NCBI GenBank assembly: GCA_900550285.1
Contig: URRW01000002.1
Coordinates: 1 to 64,000, forward strand
DNA length: 64,000 nt
Direction: 5' to 3'
Source: an uncultured Lachnospiraceae bacterium
GTDB lineage: Bacteria > Bacillota > Clostridia > Lachnospirales > Lachnospiraceae
Under the pieces are notes generated by a model, which saw only the letters and a list, made by a program, of their open reading frames with translations, searched no databases and was not told the origin of the DNA. The position numbers and the translations under genes were made by a program. Positions 17,326-26,355 of this stretch are shown piece by piece (within the stretch, counting starts at the first letter, position 1; each line of letters begins with the position of its first letter).

Positions 17326-19209
17326 CTAAAAATCCTCCGACTCTCCGGCAAGCCTCTGGCAAAGCTCCAGAAACGGCTCGCCGTATTTTTGATATTTGAG
17401 CTCGCCGACCCCGTGGACGGCGAGCATTTCTTCTTTGGTCTGAGGCAGAAGGACGCACATGGATTCCAGCGACTTGTCGGAAAAGACAAGGTAGGGCGGA
17501 ACGTGCTGTGCGCGGGCGATTTCGGTGCGGAGCCTGCGCAGCTCTTCAAAGGGAGCGCTTCCGGAATGTACCGAACGCTTTCTGCCGTTTTTGTCCGTGC
17601 CGGGCGCATTCCCGGCATTGGCAGGCGTCTGCGTAGTTTTCCTTGCCGCCTTCATCGAGAGCACGGGGCGGAATTCCCCGGTTTCCGAAAAGAAGGTCAG
17701 TCCCTTTTCCTTCACTTTTAATATAGGAAACTGATCGTCTGTGACGACCAGATAATCCGTCAGAATCAGATAATTGAGCACCTGACGCAAAAATACGATC
17801 GTCTGGGATGCCTGGGAACCGTAATAATGGTTGGAATCCAGGCCGAAGCGGAGCACCTTTTCATTTTTGCTGCCGCGCAGCGCATCGAGGATGACGTTGA
17901 CGCCGTAGCGCATCCCGCTCGTTAAGACGCAGCCGATCAGGTCGTTTGCGATGGCGGTGATGTCCACCGTTTCAAAGGTGTTTTTGCAGTTGGAGCAGTT
18001 GCCGCAGTAGTTGGAGCCGTATTCCCCGAAATAGCGCAGCATATAGTCGCGCAGACAGTCTGTGGTGTGGCAGTAAAACGTCATTTTTTTGAGGCGTTCC
18101 CGGTCGCGCTGCTTGACCAGCTCCAGCGCTTCCCCGGTCAGCTCGTCGTTGTCCCGGTTCTGCTCGATGAAAAACTGGTTTGTGATCACATCCTGCCCGC
18201 TGTAAAAAAGGATGCAGTCCGCCTTTGCCCCGTCCCGTCCGGCGCGGCCTGCCTCCTGATAATAGCTCTCCATATTTTTGGGCATATTATAATGGAGGAC
18301 AAAGCGCACGTTGGATTTGTCGATCCCCATGCCGAAGGCGTTGGTGGCGACCATGATCGGGGCCTCGTCATAGGTAAAGGCTTCCTGATTGGCGCGCCGC
18401 TCCTCGTCGGATAAGCCGGCATGGTAGCGGGTCGCGGCAAAGCCGTCTTCCAGAAGCTTATCGCAGACCTCCTCCACATTTTTGCGGGTGGCGCAGTAAA
18501 TGACGCCGGAGCTGTCGGGATGTGCGCGCAGATACTCCCGGATGCCCCGGTACTTATCCTTGTCGTGGCGCACCTCGAAGTAGAGGTTCTGGCGGTCAAA
18601 GCCCGTGACGGTCACATGGGGGGCATTGAGGGAGAGCATGCGGATGATGTCCTCCTTTACCTCCTTTGTGGCGGTGGCGGTAAACGCGCCGATCACCGGA
18701 CGGGAGGGAAGCGCCTTGATAAACTCCGGGATCCTTAAATAGCTGGGGCGGAAATCCTGCCCCCACTGGGAGACGCAGTGCGCCTCGTCCACGGCGACCA
18801 TGGAAATCGGGACAGACGCCGCAAAGTCCAGAAAATCCTCGGTCAAAAGGCGCTCGGGGGCGACATAGATGATCTTGTAGCGCCCTTCCTTTGCGAACGC
18901 CAGCGCTTTTTTATACTGGTTCCACGAAAGGGAGCTGTTTAAATACGCCGCGTGGACGCCCATCTGGTTGAGGGCGCGCACCTGATCCTTCATCAGCGAG
19001 ATAAGGGGCGAAACGACGAGGGTAACGTCGCGCATCAAAAGGGCGGGAACCTGATAGCAGACGGATTTCCCGGCGCCGGTGGGCATGATCCCGCACACGT
19101 CCTGCCCGGAAAGCAGGCAGTCGATCAGCTCCTCCTGCCCGTCCCGGAAGGAATCATAGCCGTAATAGGTTTTTAAAATATCGTATTTTGTCTGTCCGTT
19201 TTTATCCAT
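17326..19209 (-). CDS. recQ: ATP-dependent DNA helicase RecQ
   Basis: About 627 residues. Superfamily 2 helicase: Walker A MPTGAGKSVCYQ, DEAH-like box VDEAHCVSQWGQDFRP, and motifs IYCATRKNVEEVC and GRAGRDG. A zinc-binding segment with Cys residues (CLRDYMLRYFG, CGNCSNC) and the winged-helix domain follow, and a HRDC domain occupies the last 80 residues (FEELRRLRTEIA onward). It unwinds 3'-5' in recombination and fork repair. Two in-frame ATGs exist, at 19221 and 19209; the latter is favoured by GGAG six bases upstream, the former by GAGG four bases upstream. Confidence 0.94.
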   Translation of the reverse strand: MDKNGQTKYDILKTYYGYDSFRDGQEELIDCLLSGQDVCGIMPTGAGKSVCYQVPALLMRDVTLVVSPLISLMKDQVRALNQMGVHAAYLNSSLSWNQYKKALAFAKEGRYKIIYVAPERLLTEDFLDFAASVPISMVAVDEAHCVSQWGQDFRPSYLRIPEFIKALPSRPVIGAFTATATKEVKEDIIRMLSLNAPHVTVTGFDRQNLYFEVRHDKDKYRGIREYLRAHPDSSGVIYCATRKNVEEVCDKLLEDGFAATRYHAGLSDEERRANQEAFTYDEAPIMVATNAFGMGIDKSNVRFVLHYNMPKNMESYYQEAGRAGRDGAKADCILFYSGQDVITNQFFIEQNRDNDELTGEALELVKQRDRERLKKMTFYCHTTDCLRDYMLRYFGEYGSNYCGNCSNCKNTFETVDITAIANDLIGCVLTSGMRYGVNVILDALRGSKNEKVLRFGLDSNHYYGSQASQTIVFLRQVLNYLILTDYLVVTDDQFPILKVKEKGLTFFSETGEFRPVLSMKAARKTTQTPANAGNAPGTDKNGRKRSVHSGSAPFEELRRLRTEIARAQHVPPYLVFSDKSLESMCVLLPQTKEEMLAVHGVGELKYQKYGEPFLELCQRLAGESEDF

Positions 19210-19454
19210 TGAAATCTCCATTTTGCCTCGTCGTCTGCGCCTTCGTTTTTTCCGTCAGGGTGTATCAAAGATTCTAGCACGCTTTTTTAGGAAGGGCAAG
19301 GGGCGGAGGCAGCGGCAGGCAAAATAAGGACAGGACGGCAGCCGGAAACTTTTCAAAATTATGGCTTGAAAGAAGCGGCAAAAACCAGTAGTATATAGGT
19401 ATCAAAAAGAGGAACAGGTGCAAAATGGCGCACCGGGAGAGGAGTACATCACTG

Positions 19455-20747
19455 ATGAAAGAGAATTTACCTGAATCTTTACAGAAGCTGATCCATAAGG
19501 TAGAGGAGACGTTCCATGACGATCCCGATATGGTAAATCTGTTTATCAACTGTTTTTCCAACACCCTTGACACCACAGTGAAGAAGATGGACGACGGTAC
19601 GACCCATGTGATCACCGGCGATATTCCGGCGATGTGGCTGCGTGATTCCGTAGCTCAGGTCCGTCCCTATCTGGTTGCTGCGGCTGAGGATCAGGAGATT
19701 TCCGACCTGCTGGCAGGTCTGTCCCGCAGACAGTTCATGTTTGTAAACCACGATCCTTACGCGAATGCGTTCAATCAGGAGGACAACGGCCTTTGCTGGA
19801 CAGAGGACGAAACAGACCACAACAGCGGCTGGCTCTGGGAGCGCAAATACGAGATCGACTCTCTGTGCTATCCCGTCCAGTTCGCATATCTTCTGTGGAA
19901 GAACACCGGACGCACGGATCATTTTGACGAGAACTTCGTAAAGGGGCTGCATACCATCCTGAAGGTATTCAAGACCGAGCAGTGCCACGAGGAGAAGTCC
20001 CCTTACTATTTCCGCAGAAAAGGCTGCTACTATACCGATACCCTGTCCAGAGACGGCAAGGGCGCTCTGGTAAAATCCGGTATCGGTCTGACATGGTCTG
20101 GCTTCCGTCCCAGCGACGACGCCTGCATCTACGGCTACCTGATCCCGTCCAACATGTTTGCGACGGTAATCTTAGGCTACATGGAGACGATCGCGCGTGA
20201 GGTATTGAACGACGACCTGCTGGCGGCAGAGGCTGCGGAGTTAAAAGAAGAGATCCACAACGCGATCGAGACGCTGGCGATCGTAAACAACTACTATTAT
20301 GGCAAGGTTTACGCGTATGAGATCGACGGCTTCGGCCAGTATATGCTGATGGACGACGCGAACGTGCCCAGCCTTCTGGCAATGGATTATCTGGGATATG
20401 AGGCAAATGACCGCGAGGTTGTGGAAAACACCCGGAAATTCATTTTAAGCTGTGCAAATCCTTACTATTATGAAGGAAAATGCGCAAAGGGCATCGGCAG
20501 CCAGCATACCCAGCCCGGTTATATCTGGCACATCGCCCTGGCGCTGCAGGGCCTGACGAGCAAGAAGCAGGAGGAGAAACTGAGCATCCTGCAGATGATG
20601 AAGGCGACAGACGCAGGCAAGGGCATGATGCACGAGGGCTTCGACGTAAACGACCCGACCAAGTATACAAGAGAGTGGTTCTCCTGGGCAAACGCGATGT
20701 TCTGCGAGCTTGTTCTGGATTACTGCGGTATCCGCGTAGCGAAATAA
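19455..20747 (+). CDS. Exo-alpha-1,6-mannosidase, glycoside hydrolase family 125
   Basis: 430 residues (start at 19455, with GAGAGGAG upstream; an in-frame ATG also lies at 19425). The GH125 signatures are ITGDIPAMWLRDSVAQVRPY, FVNHDPYANAFN, EIDSLCYPVQFAYLLW, TWSGFRPSDDACIYGYLIP and MMHEGFDVNDPTKYTREWFSWANA; the acid and base are expected in the DDA and HEGF segments. It is an inverting (alpha/alpha)6-barrel enzyme that removes non-reducing alpha-1,6-mannose from N-glycan cores. No signal peptide, so it acts on imported oligosaccharides. It ends convergently with the sulfatase gene. Confidence 0.94.
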   Translation: MKENLPESLQKLIHKVEETFHDDPDMVNLFINCFSNTLDTTVKKMDDGTTHVITGDIPAMWLRDSVAQVRPYLVAAAEDQEISDLLAGLSRRQFMFVNHDPYANAFNQEDNGLCWTEDETDHNSGWLWERKYEIDSLCYPVQFAYLLWKNTGRTDHFDENFVKGLHTILKVFKTEQCHEEKSPYYFRRKGCYYTDTLSRDGKGALVKSGIGLTWSGFRPSDDACIYGYLIPSNMFATVILGYMETIAREVLNDDLLAAEAAELKEEIHNAIETLAIVNNYYYGKVYAYEIDGFGQYMLMDDANVPSLLAMDYLGYEANDREVVENTRKFILSCANPYYYEGKCAKGIGSQHTQPGYIWHIALALQGLTSKKQEEKLSILQMMKATDAGKGMMHEGFDVNDPTKYTREWFSWANAMFCELVLDYCGIRVAK

Positions 20748-20757
20748 GATTTCAACG

Positions 20758-20800
20758 AAAAAGAGGGACTCCGGCATTTTAAATCGGAATCCCTCTTTTT
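20758..20800. terminator. Bidirectional terminator after GH125 and sulfatase genes
   Basis: AAAAAGAGGGACTCCG pairs with CGGAATCCCTCTTTTT around a short AT loop; A-tract and T-tract on both sides allow termination in both directions between the convergent genes. Confidence 0.85.
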
Positions 20801-20828
20801 CACTTGCTATAATCGTTTCAGCCTCTTT

Positions 20829-22265
20829 TTAGTGGAACGTATCCACAGAATAGTCATGGTAGTGGAAGCCGAACCATCTTCCGGGCATATCGCCGGGGAA
20901 GCGGGGAGCGTCTTCCGTGATAAAATAGCCGTCCTCATTGAGCGCTTCGGGCGTGTACTGCTTTGTGTGCTCCAGCAGCATCCCAAATAGCCGCTCCTTT
21001 TCCTTCTGCCATGCCGGATCGTTGGACAGGTCGTGCCGCTCCATCGGATCGGTGTTTAAGTCGAACAAAAGCGTATGGTCGCCGACGGAAGAGTAGACGA
21101 GCTTTACCTTCTTTTCCATGACGCAGAAGTTTTTGTTTAAGCTGTTTCCGAAAAACAGGCGGTCGTCGGAAATAGGCTCCAACAGGTTTTTGCCGGAAAC
21201 CGGGACCGGGGAGGACAGCCCTGCCATGGCAAGGATCGTCGGGTACAGATCGACCAGATCCGTGGGAGCCTCCACGCTGCAGTTGTGCGGGATGTCCCTG
21301 CCAAGCGGCGGCATGATAAACAGCGGCACATGGGCACTTCCTTCAAAGAACAGGTTTTTCTGGGACATATGGTGGTCGCCCAGCATTTCGCCGTGGTCGG
21401 AGGTAAAGATTACCCATGTGTTTTTGAACAGGTCGTGCTCGCGCAGCGCGGCAAAGATCCTGCCGATCTCATAATCCACCTGCGTGATGCAGGCGTAATA
21501 GGCGCGGCGGGAGGCAAGCTTTTGTTCCTTGCCTAAAAGGTGCATATTCGTGTTTTCGTAAGCGCCGGCAAGAAAGCCCTGGGGGGTATCCTCCACCGTC
21601 TGCGACCAGTCTCCGGTAACCGGCTCCGGGATCGGGATATTGTCGTAAAGCTCCCAGAAGTCCCGGCAGGGATCAAAGGGCGGATGGGGCTTTGTGAAGC
21701 TCGTCCACAAAAAGAACGGGCGGGTTTCGTCGCGGGTTTCCAGAAAGTCGATGGTTTCGTCCCCAATCCATGTGGTAATGCTGTCCTTGACGTCTACGGT
21801 AGAGAGCACGGGTTCCATCTCGCATTCCCCGATGCCGTGGATCTTCGGGCGGGCAGCGTCCTTTTTCCCGTCATATTCACGCATATAATCCAGCGGCAGC
21901 CGCATATGCTCAAAGCCATAGTGGGCGCGGGCGGGATCGAAGTGCATCTTGCCCTTTGCACAGGTCTGGTAGCCTGCGTCTGTCAAAACTGCGGGCAGGG
22001 TGGAGCGGTTTTTTGTGCACGCCTGCATAAACGCCGCGTGGGTGGCGTTTGTCACGACGCCGCTTTCAAAGCCCTGCCGTCCCGTCATGATCGTGGTGCG
22101 GGAGGGCACGCAGATCGGGCAGCTTGCGTAACAGTTTTTGTAGCTGATGCCCATTGCCGCCATATAATTCAGGTGCGGCGTAAAGATGCTCTGATTCCCC
22201 CATGCGTTGATGGTGTCAAAGCGCTGCTGGTCGGTTGTGATCAGCAGGATATTGTCTCTTGCCAT
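20829..22265 (-). CDS. Sulfatase (arylsulfatase/choline-sulfatase type, Cys-type active site)
   Basis: 478 residues. S1-family sulfatase: metal-binding TTDQQRFD (Asp12), the modification motif CVPSR (Cys52) within CPICVPSRTTIMTGRQ, and the later metal ligands in VIFTSDHGEMLGDH. Cys52 would be converted to formylglycine by an anaerobic sulfatase-maturating enzyme, which is not encoded in this window. No signal peptide is visible, so it would act in the cytoplasm. Its neighbours suggest a sulfated glycan substrate. Confidence 0.9.
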   Translation of the reverse strand: MARDNILLITTDQQRFDTINAWGNQSIFTPHLNYMAAMGISYKNCYASCPICVPSRTTIMTGRQGFESGVVTNATHAAFMQACTKNRSTLPAVLTDAGYQTCAKGKMHFDPARAHYGFEHMRLPLDYMREYDGKKDAARPKIHGIGECEMEPVLSTVDVKDSITTWIGDETIDFLETRDETRPFFLWTSFTKPHPPFDPCRDFWELYDNIPIPEPVTGDWSQTVEDTPQGFLAGAYENTNMHLLGKEQKLASRRAYYACITQVDYEIGRIFAALREHDLFKNTWVIFTSDHGEMLGDHHMSQKNLFFEGSAHVPLFIMPPLGRDIPHNCSVEAPTDLVDLYPTILAMAGLSSPVPVSGKNLLEPISDDRLFFGNSLNKNFCVMEKKVKLVYSSVGDHTLLFDLNTDPMERHDLSNDPAWQKEKERLFGMLLEHTKQYTPEALNEDGYFITEDAPRFPGDMPGRWFGFHYHDYSVDTFH

Positions 22266-22451
22266 GAGAAAATACCTCCTCTGTTTAAGTACCCTCAGTA
22301 TAGGAAAAACAGGCGCTCCGGTCTACCCTAAAAACGTTAGATATGCTGATTAAAACATTAAACAGTTTATACATATGAAAAAAAGCGGTTTTTTGAGGGA
22401 TTTGAAAATAATGTGTAAAAAGTGCACAAAAATATAAGCGGAATTTGTATA

Positions 22452-22481
22452 TTGAAACTCATCTTTTTTTACTGGTATATA
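22452..22481 (+). promoter_or_regulatory. Candidate promoter of the sugar importer operon
   Basis: TTGAAA (22452-22457) and TATATA (22476-22481) are separated by 18 bases, about 95 bases before the first permease. It lies in a 312-base AT-rich gap (22266-22577) between divergent genes that holds no credible gene; short T-rich and A-rich tracts are the only other notable content. This is where the YesN-type regulator would be expected to bind. Confidence 0.45.
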
Positions 22482-22577
22482 ATAAATTTTAGGTTGAAAA
22501 GTAATATTTACTAATATATAATGAACTTAAAGTTCTGATGAGGTGTGGAATACGGCGAGAAGGAGGAAAAGAAAAAG

Positions 22578-23525
22578 ATGAGCAAACAAAAAAAAGACCA
22601 CAGGGCGAAGAAGCGCCGCTGGGGCAGGGATGATACAGAACTGACGCTGCTTGCGCTGCCGACGACGATCTGGTATGCGCTGTTTTGTTTTGCGCCGATG
22701 TTTGGTATCATCATCGCATTTAAGAATTACAAAGTATATGGCAATTTCCTGCAGAGCTTCCTGCAGAGCGAATGGGTGGGATTTGAGAACTTCGAGTTCC
22801 TGTTTTCCTCCAACGACATCTGGATGATCATCCGCAACACACTGGGATACAATATCATATTCATTATTCTGAACATTGTTGTTCCCGTAGCGGCTGCGAT
22901 CGCGATCGGACAGCTTCACAACAAGAAGATGGCAAAGGCATACCAGACGGCGATGTTTATGCCCTATTTCCTGTCATGGGTCGTTGTAAGTGCGCTGGTA
23001 TGGGCGTTCCTTTCCTTTGACAAAGGTCTGGTAAACGGTATGCTGGAATCCTTCGGAATGGACAGGCAGCAGTGGTATATGAAGCCGAAGATGTGGCCTC
23101 CCTTCCTTGTATTTATGAACCTGTGGAAGGGCGTCGGTTACGGAATGGTCGTATATCTGGCAACGATCACCGGTATTGACAAGACCTATTATGAGGCGGC
23201 GGGCATTGACGGTGCGACGATCTGGCAGCAGATCCGCTACATCACGCTTCCGCTGATGAAGACGGTTATCATCATGATGTTCATCATGGCGGTAGGACGT
23301 ATCTTCTACTCCGACTTCGGTCTGTTCTATCAGGTGCCCAGAGATTCCAACTCCCTGTACAACTACGTTTATACATTGGATGTATATGTGTACAAGCAGT
23401 TGAAGACGTCTACCACGGGTATGGCGGCAGCGGCAGCGTTTGTGCAGTCTGTCATGGGCTGTATCACGATCCTGACGGCGAACGCGATCGTGCGTAAGGT
23501 AGACCGCGAGAGCGCGATGATTTAA
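22578..23525 (+). CDS. Sugar ABC transporter permease (LplB/MalF type)
   Basis: 315 residues with six membrane helices and the permease EAA loop YYEAAGIDGATIWQQIRYITLPLM, which docks to the ATPase. The start is the ATG at 22578, 11 bases after AGGAGG; an in-frame GTG at 22545 is less likely. It is of the LplB subgroup, which pairs with a YtcP-type permease and a lipoprotein receptor, and works with a shared MsmK-like ATPase encoded elsewhere. No ATPase gene is present in this operon. Confidence 0.92.
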   Translation: MSKQKKDHRAKKRRWGRDDTELTLLALPTTIWYALFCFAPMFGIIIAFKNYKVYGNFLQSFLQSEWVGFENFEFLFSSNDIWMIIRNTLGYNIIFIILNIVVPVAAAIAIGQLHNKKMAKAYQTAMFMPYFLSWVVVSALVWAFLSFDKGLVNGMLESFGMDRQQWYMKPKMWPPFLVFMNLWKGVGYGMVVYLATITGIDKTYYEAAGIDGATIWQQIRYITLPLMKTVIIMMFIMAVGRIFYSDFGLFYQVPRDSNSLYNYVYTLDVYVYKQLKTSTTGMAAAAAFVQSVMGCITILTANAIVRKVDRESAMI

Positions 23526-23537
23526 GGGAGAATTGAT

Positions 23538-24488
23538 ATGGAAACAACGAAACCGATTAAAAAAAGAAAAAAGAACGAGCCGGACGGCTTTGACCGGTTT
23601 AACCGGATCTCAAATACGTCCAATGTGATCTTAAACATTATTTTCCTGATCATGTCGCTGACATGCATCATTCCGGTACTGCTTGTTGTGGCGATCTCCT
23701 TCTCCGCAGAGCAGTCCATTACGGAATACGGCTACCGCTTCATTCCGAAGATTTTTTCACTGGAAGGCTATACCTTCCTTGCCAACCAGAGCAAGATGAT
23801 CCTGCGGGCGCTGGGGATTTCCCTGTTCGTAACGATCGTCGGGACGGTGCTGGGCGTTATGCTCACGACGCTGATGGGATATGTGCTTTCCCGTCCCAAC
23901 TACAAGCTGAACGGTTTTCTGACGATGGTCGTGTTTATTCCGATGGTATTCAACGGCGGTCTGGTTTCCACATACTTCGTAGTGAGCCAGCTGCTGGGCT
24001 TAAAGAACTCCGTATGGGTGCTGATTTTGCCGTTGGCGGTATCGTCCTTCAACGTCATTATCTGCCGGACATTCTTTAAGACGACGGTGCCGGAATCGCT
24101 GATCGAATCGGCGAAGATGGACGGTGCGAGCCAGCTGACGATCTTTTCACGCATCGTGCTTCCGATCTCTCTGCCGGTGCTGGCAACGATCGGCCTGTTT
24201 TTGACATTTGCTTACTGGAACGACTGGTATCAGTCCATGCTGTATATTGACGAGAGCAAGCTTTTGTCCCTGCAGGCGCTGTTAAACAACATCATGGCGA
24301 ACATTCAGGCGCTGGCATCCAATGCGGCGACGCTGGGCGTATCCTCCGCCGAGATGATCGCGAACATGCCGAAGGAAGCTGCCCGTATGGCGATTGTGGT
24401 TATCATCGTGCTGCCGATCGCATGCGCATATCCTTTCTTCCAGAAATACTTCATTTCCGGTCTTACAGTCGGCGCCGTAAAGGGCTGA
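23538..24488 (+). CDS. Sugar ABC transporter permease (YtcP/MalG type)
   Basis: 316 residues with six membrane helices. The EAA loop is PESLIESAKMDGASQLTIFSRIVLPISLP in outline. It follows the first permease by 12 bases and forms the heterodimeric channel with it. The C-terminal FFQKYFISGLTVGAVKG is the typical end of this subgroup. Confidence 0.92.
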   Translation: METTKPIKKRKKNEPDGFDRFNRISNTSNVILNIIFLIMSLTCIIPVLLVVAISFSAEQSITEYGYRFIPKIFSLEGYTFLANQSKMILRALGISLFVTIVGTVLGVMLTTLMGYVLSRPNYKLNGFLTMVVFIPMVFNGGLVSTYFVVSQLLGLKNSVWVLILPLAVSSFNVIICRTFFKTTVPESLIESAKMDGASQLTIFSRIVLPISLPVLATIGLFLTFAYWNDWYQSMLYIDESKLLSLQALLNNIMANIQALASNAATLGVSSAEMIANMPKEAARMAIVVIIVLPIACAYPFFQKYFISGLTVGAVKG

Positions 24489-24545
24489 TCCGGATTCAGT
24501 TACTGTTGTCATATCTTCCGGAATTACCGGTTGATATAAATAAGA

Positions 24546-24567
24546 CGGCTGTCCGTCGGGACAGCCG
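24546..24567 (+). promoter_or_regulatory. Intercistronic hairpin between permease and binding-protein genes
   Basis: CGGCTGTCC (24546-24554) pairs perfectly with GGACAGCCG (24559-24567) around a GTCG loop. There is no T-run, so it is probably not a terminator. A hairpin here could stabilise the downstream mRNA and raise the level of the binding protein over the permeases. Confidence 0.55.
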
Positions 24568-24598
24568 CTTCAATAAAACTCACAGGAGGAACATAGTT

Positions 24599-26116
24599 AT
24601 GAAAAAGAAGAGCTTAAAGAAACTTCTGGCTCTGGGTCTTGTTTCTGCAATGACAGCCGGCATGCTGGCTGGCTGCGGCAGCTCCGAGACTCCCGCAACA
24701 ACACCGGCAGACGGCACAGAGGCTGCTGCAGGCGATGACGCTGCAAAGGACGACACCGCTAAGGCTGACGGCGAAGTGCCCACCCTGATCTGGTGGACAG
24801 TAGGCGGCACGCCTGCAGACGACTTTGATGATGCGATCGCAGAGATCAGCGATTACACCGAGGAGAAGATCGGCGTAAGACTTGACGTGAAGATCGCGGG
24901 CTGGGGCGAATATGACCAGAAGATGAACAACATCGTAAATACCGGCGAGTATTTCGACCTGATGTTCGTAAACAACAGCAACTACAGCAAATTTGTAAAC
25001 CTGAATGCGCTGGAGAATATCACGGATCTGGTTCAGACCGTAACTCCCGAGCTGTACAGCTTCATTCCCGAGGATCTCTGGAAAGGTACCCAGATCCATG
25101 GCAACGTATACGCAGTGCCGACCTACAAGGATTCTTCCCTGACACAGTTCTGGATGCTGGATCATCAGTATGTTGAGAAATATGGCATCGACATGAGCAC
25201 CATCAAGGATTTTGAAACGCTGGATCCCGCGATCCGCAAGATCAAAGAGGGTGAAGGAAGCTCCTGCTACCCCGTTCAGCTGTCTCAGGGCGCTACTTTC
25301 AACGGATTTTTCAACGGCTATGACGGTCTTGCAGGCGGTTGCCAGCCGATCGGCGTAAAGGTTGACGATGAATCCCGCAAGGTTGTAAGTCTGCTTGAGC
25401 AGGAAGACGTAAGAGCAAACCTTGAGATGCTTCATCAGTGGTATATGGACGGTCTGGTAAACCCCGACGCAAACGTTATTACTGAGACAAATAAGGGAGC
25501 AATCTTCGGTACTGCACAGGGCTGGCCCGCAGCAGCTGCTACATGGGAATTAAACAGCGGTGTTGAACAGTACGATTTGGCTCAGGTATACGGTCCTGTT
25601 TACACAACCGAGACAATCCAGGGTTCCATGAACGCGATCTCCGCAAACTCCAAGTACAAAGAGGAAGCGCTGAAGGTTCTGCAGCTGATGAACACAGATC
25701 CTAAGTTCCGTACAATGTGTGCATTCGGTACAGAAGGCAACTACATGAAGTATGAAGAAGACGGCACAGTAACCAGACTCCGTGACGACTGGGTATGGCC
25801 TTCCTACACACAGGGCACATTCTTCATCCTTCCTACCCTGCACGGCGAAGATCCCGATGCGTGGGAGCAGGTAAAGGCACAGAATGAAGCGGCAACTTCT
25901 TCCACATGTCTGGGATTTGCGCTGGATATTTCCAACATTCAGAACGAGATTGCAAACTGCAACACCGTTTGGGATAAGTACAAATACGATATGCTGACAG
26001 GCGCATCCGATCCGGCAGTTGTTGTGGATCAGTGCATCTCCGAGCTGAAGGCTGCCGGTCTTGATACTGTTATCGCCGAGGCTCAGAAGCAGGTTGACGA
26101 GTTCTTTGCAGAGTAA
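24599..26116 (+). CDS. Sugar ABC transporter substrate-binding lipoprotein (LplA-like, family 1)
   Basis: 505 residues. The start at 24599 is preceded by CAGGAGGAAC; the frame extends upstream but lacks another good site. A lipoprotein signal ends at LAGC (Cys26), then an Ala/Asp/Thr-rich tether to about residue 55. The mature protein has the DUF3502/LplA-type layout: TLIWWTVGGTPADDF, KMNNIVNTGEYFDLMFVNNS, and a C-terminal half ending in the AEAQKQVDEFFA helix. It captures an oligosaccharide outside the membrane for the two permeases. Ligand unknown, but neighbours suggest mannose-containing glycans. Confidence 0.92.
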   Translation: MKKKSLKKLLALGLVSAMTAGMLAGCGSSETPATTPADGTEAAAGDDAAKDDTAKADGEVPTLIWWTVGGTPADDFDDAIAEISDYTEEKIGVRLDVKIAGWGEYDQKMNNIVNTGEYFDLMFVNNSNYSKFVNLNALENITDLVQTVTPELYSFIPEDLWKGTQIHGNVYAVPTYKDSSLTQFWMLDHQYVEKYGIDMSTIKDFETLDPAIRKIKEGEGSSCYPVQLSQGATFNGFFNGYDGLAGGCQPIGVKVDDESRKVVSLLEQEDVRANLEMLHQWYMDGLVNPDANVITETNKGAIFGTAQGWPAAAATWELNSGVEQYDLAQVYGPVYTTETIQGSMNAISANSKYKEEALKVLQLMNTDPKFRTMCAFGTEGNYMKYEEDGTVTRLRDDWVWPSYTQGTFFILPTLHGEDPDAWEQVKAQNEAATSSTCLGFALDISNIQNEIANCNTVWDKYKYDMLTGASDPAVVVDQCISELKAAGLDTVIAEAQKQVDEFFAE

Positions 26117-26170
26117 TTTATGTGCGCTAAGGCGCATCCGTTATCAGGCATATTGACTGATGAGGAACTG

Positions 26171-26203
26171 AGGCCTTCCGAACTTTGGTTCGGAAGGCTT
26201 TTT
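26171..26203 (+). terminator. Strong rho-independent terminator after the importer operon
   Basis: GCCTTCCGAAC (26173-26183) pairs with GTTCGGAAGGC (26188-26198) and is followed by a T-run. It separates the importer genes from the sensor kinase gene. Confidence 0.9.
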
Positions 26204-26355
26204 GAATAGGCGTAAGCGGCAGCGGCTTGCGGTTATTCAAAAAGCCTTCCTGACAGAAGAAAAGAGCTTGCAGGAACATCCCGGACAGTCTATAATCAGA
26301 GTGAATATAAAAACCGCCAAAAGGGTCTGGGACAGCATGAGGAGAGGACAGCAGG

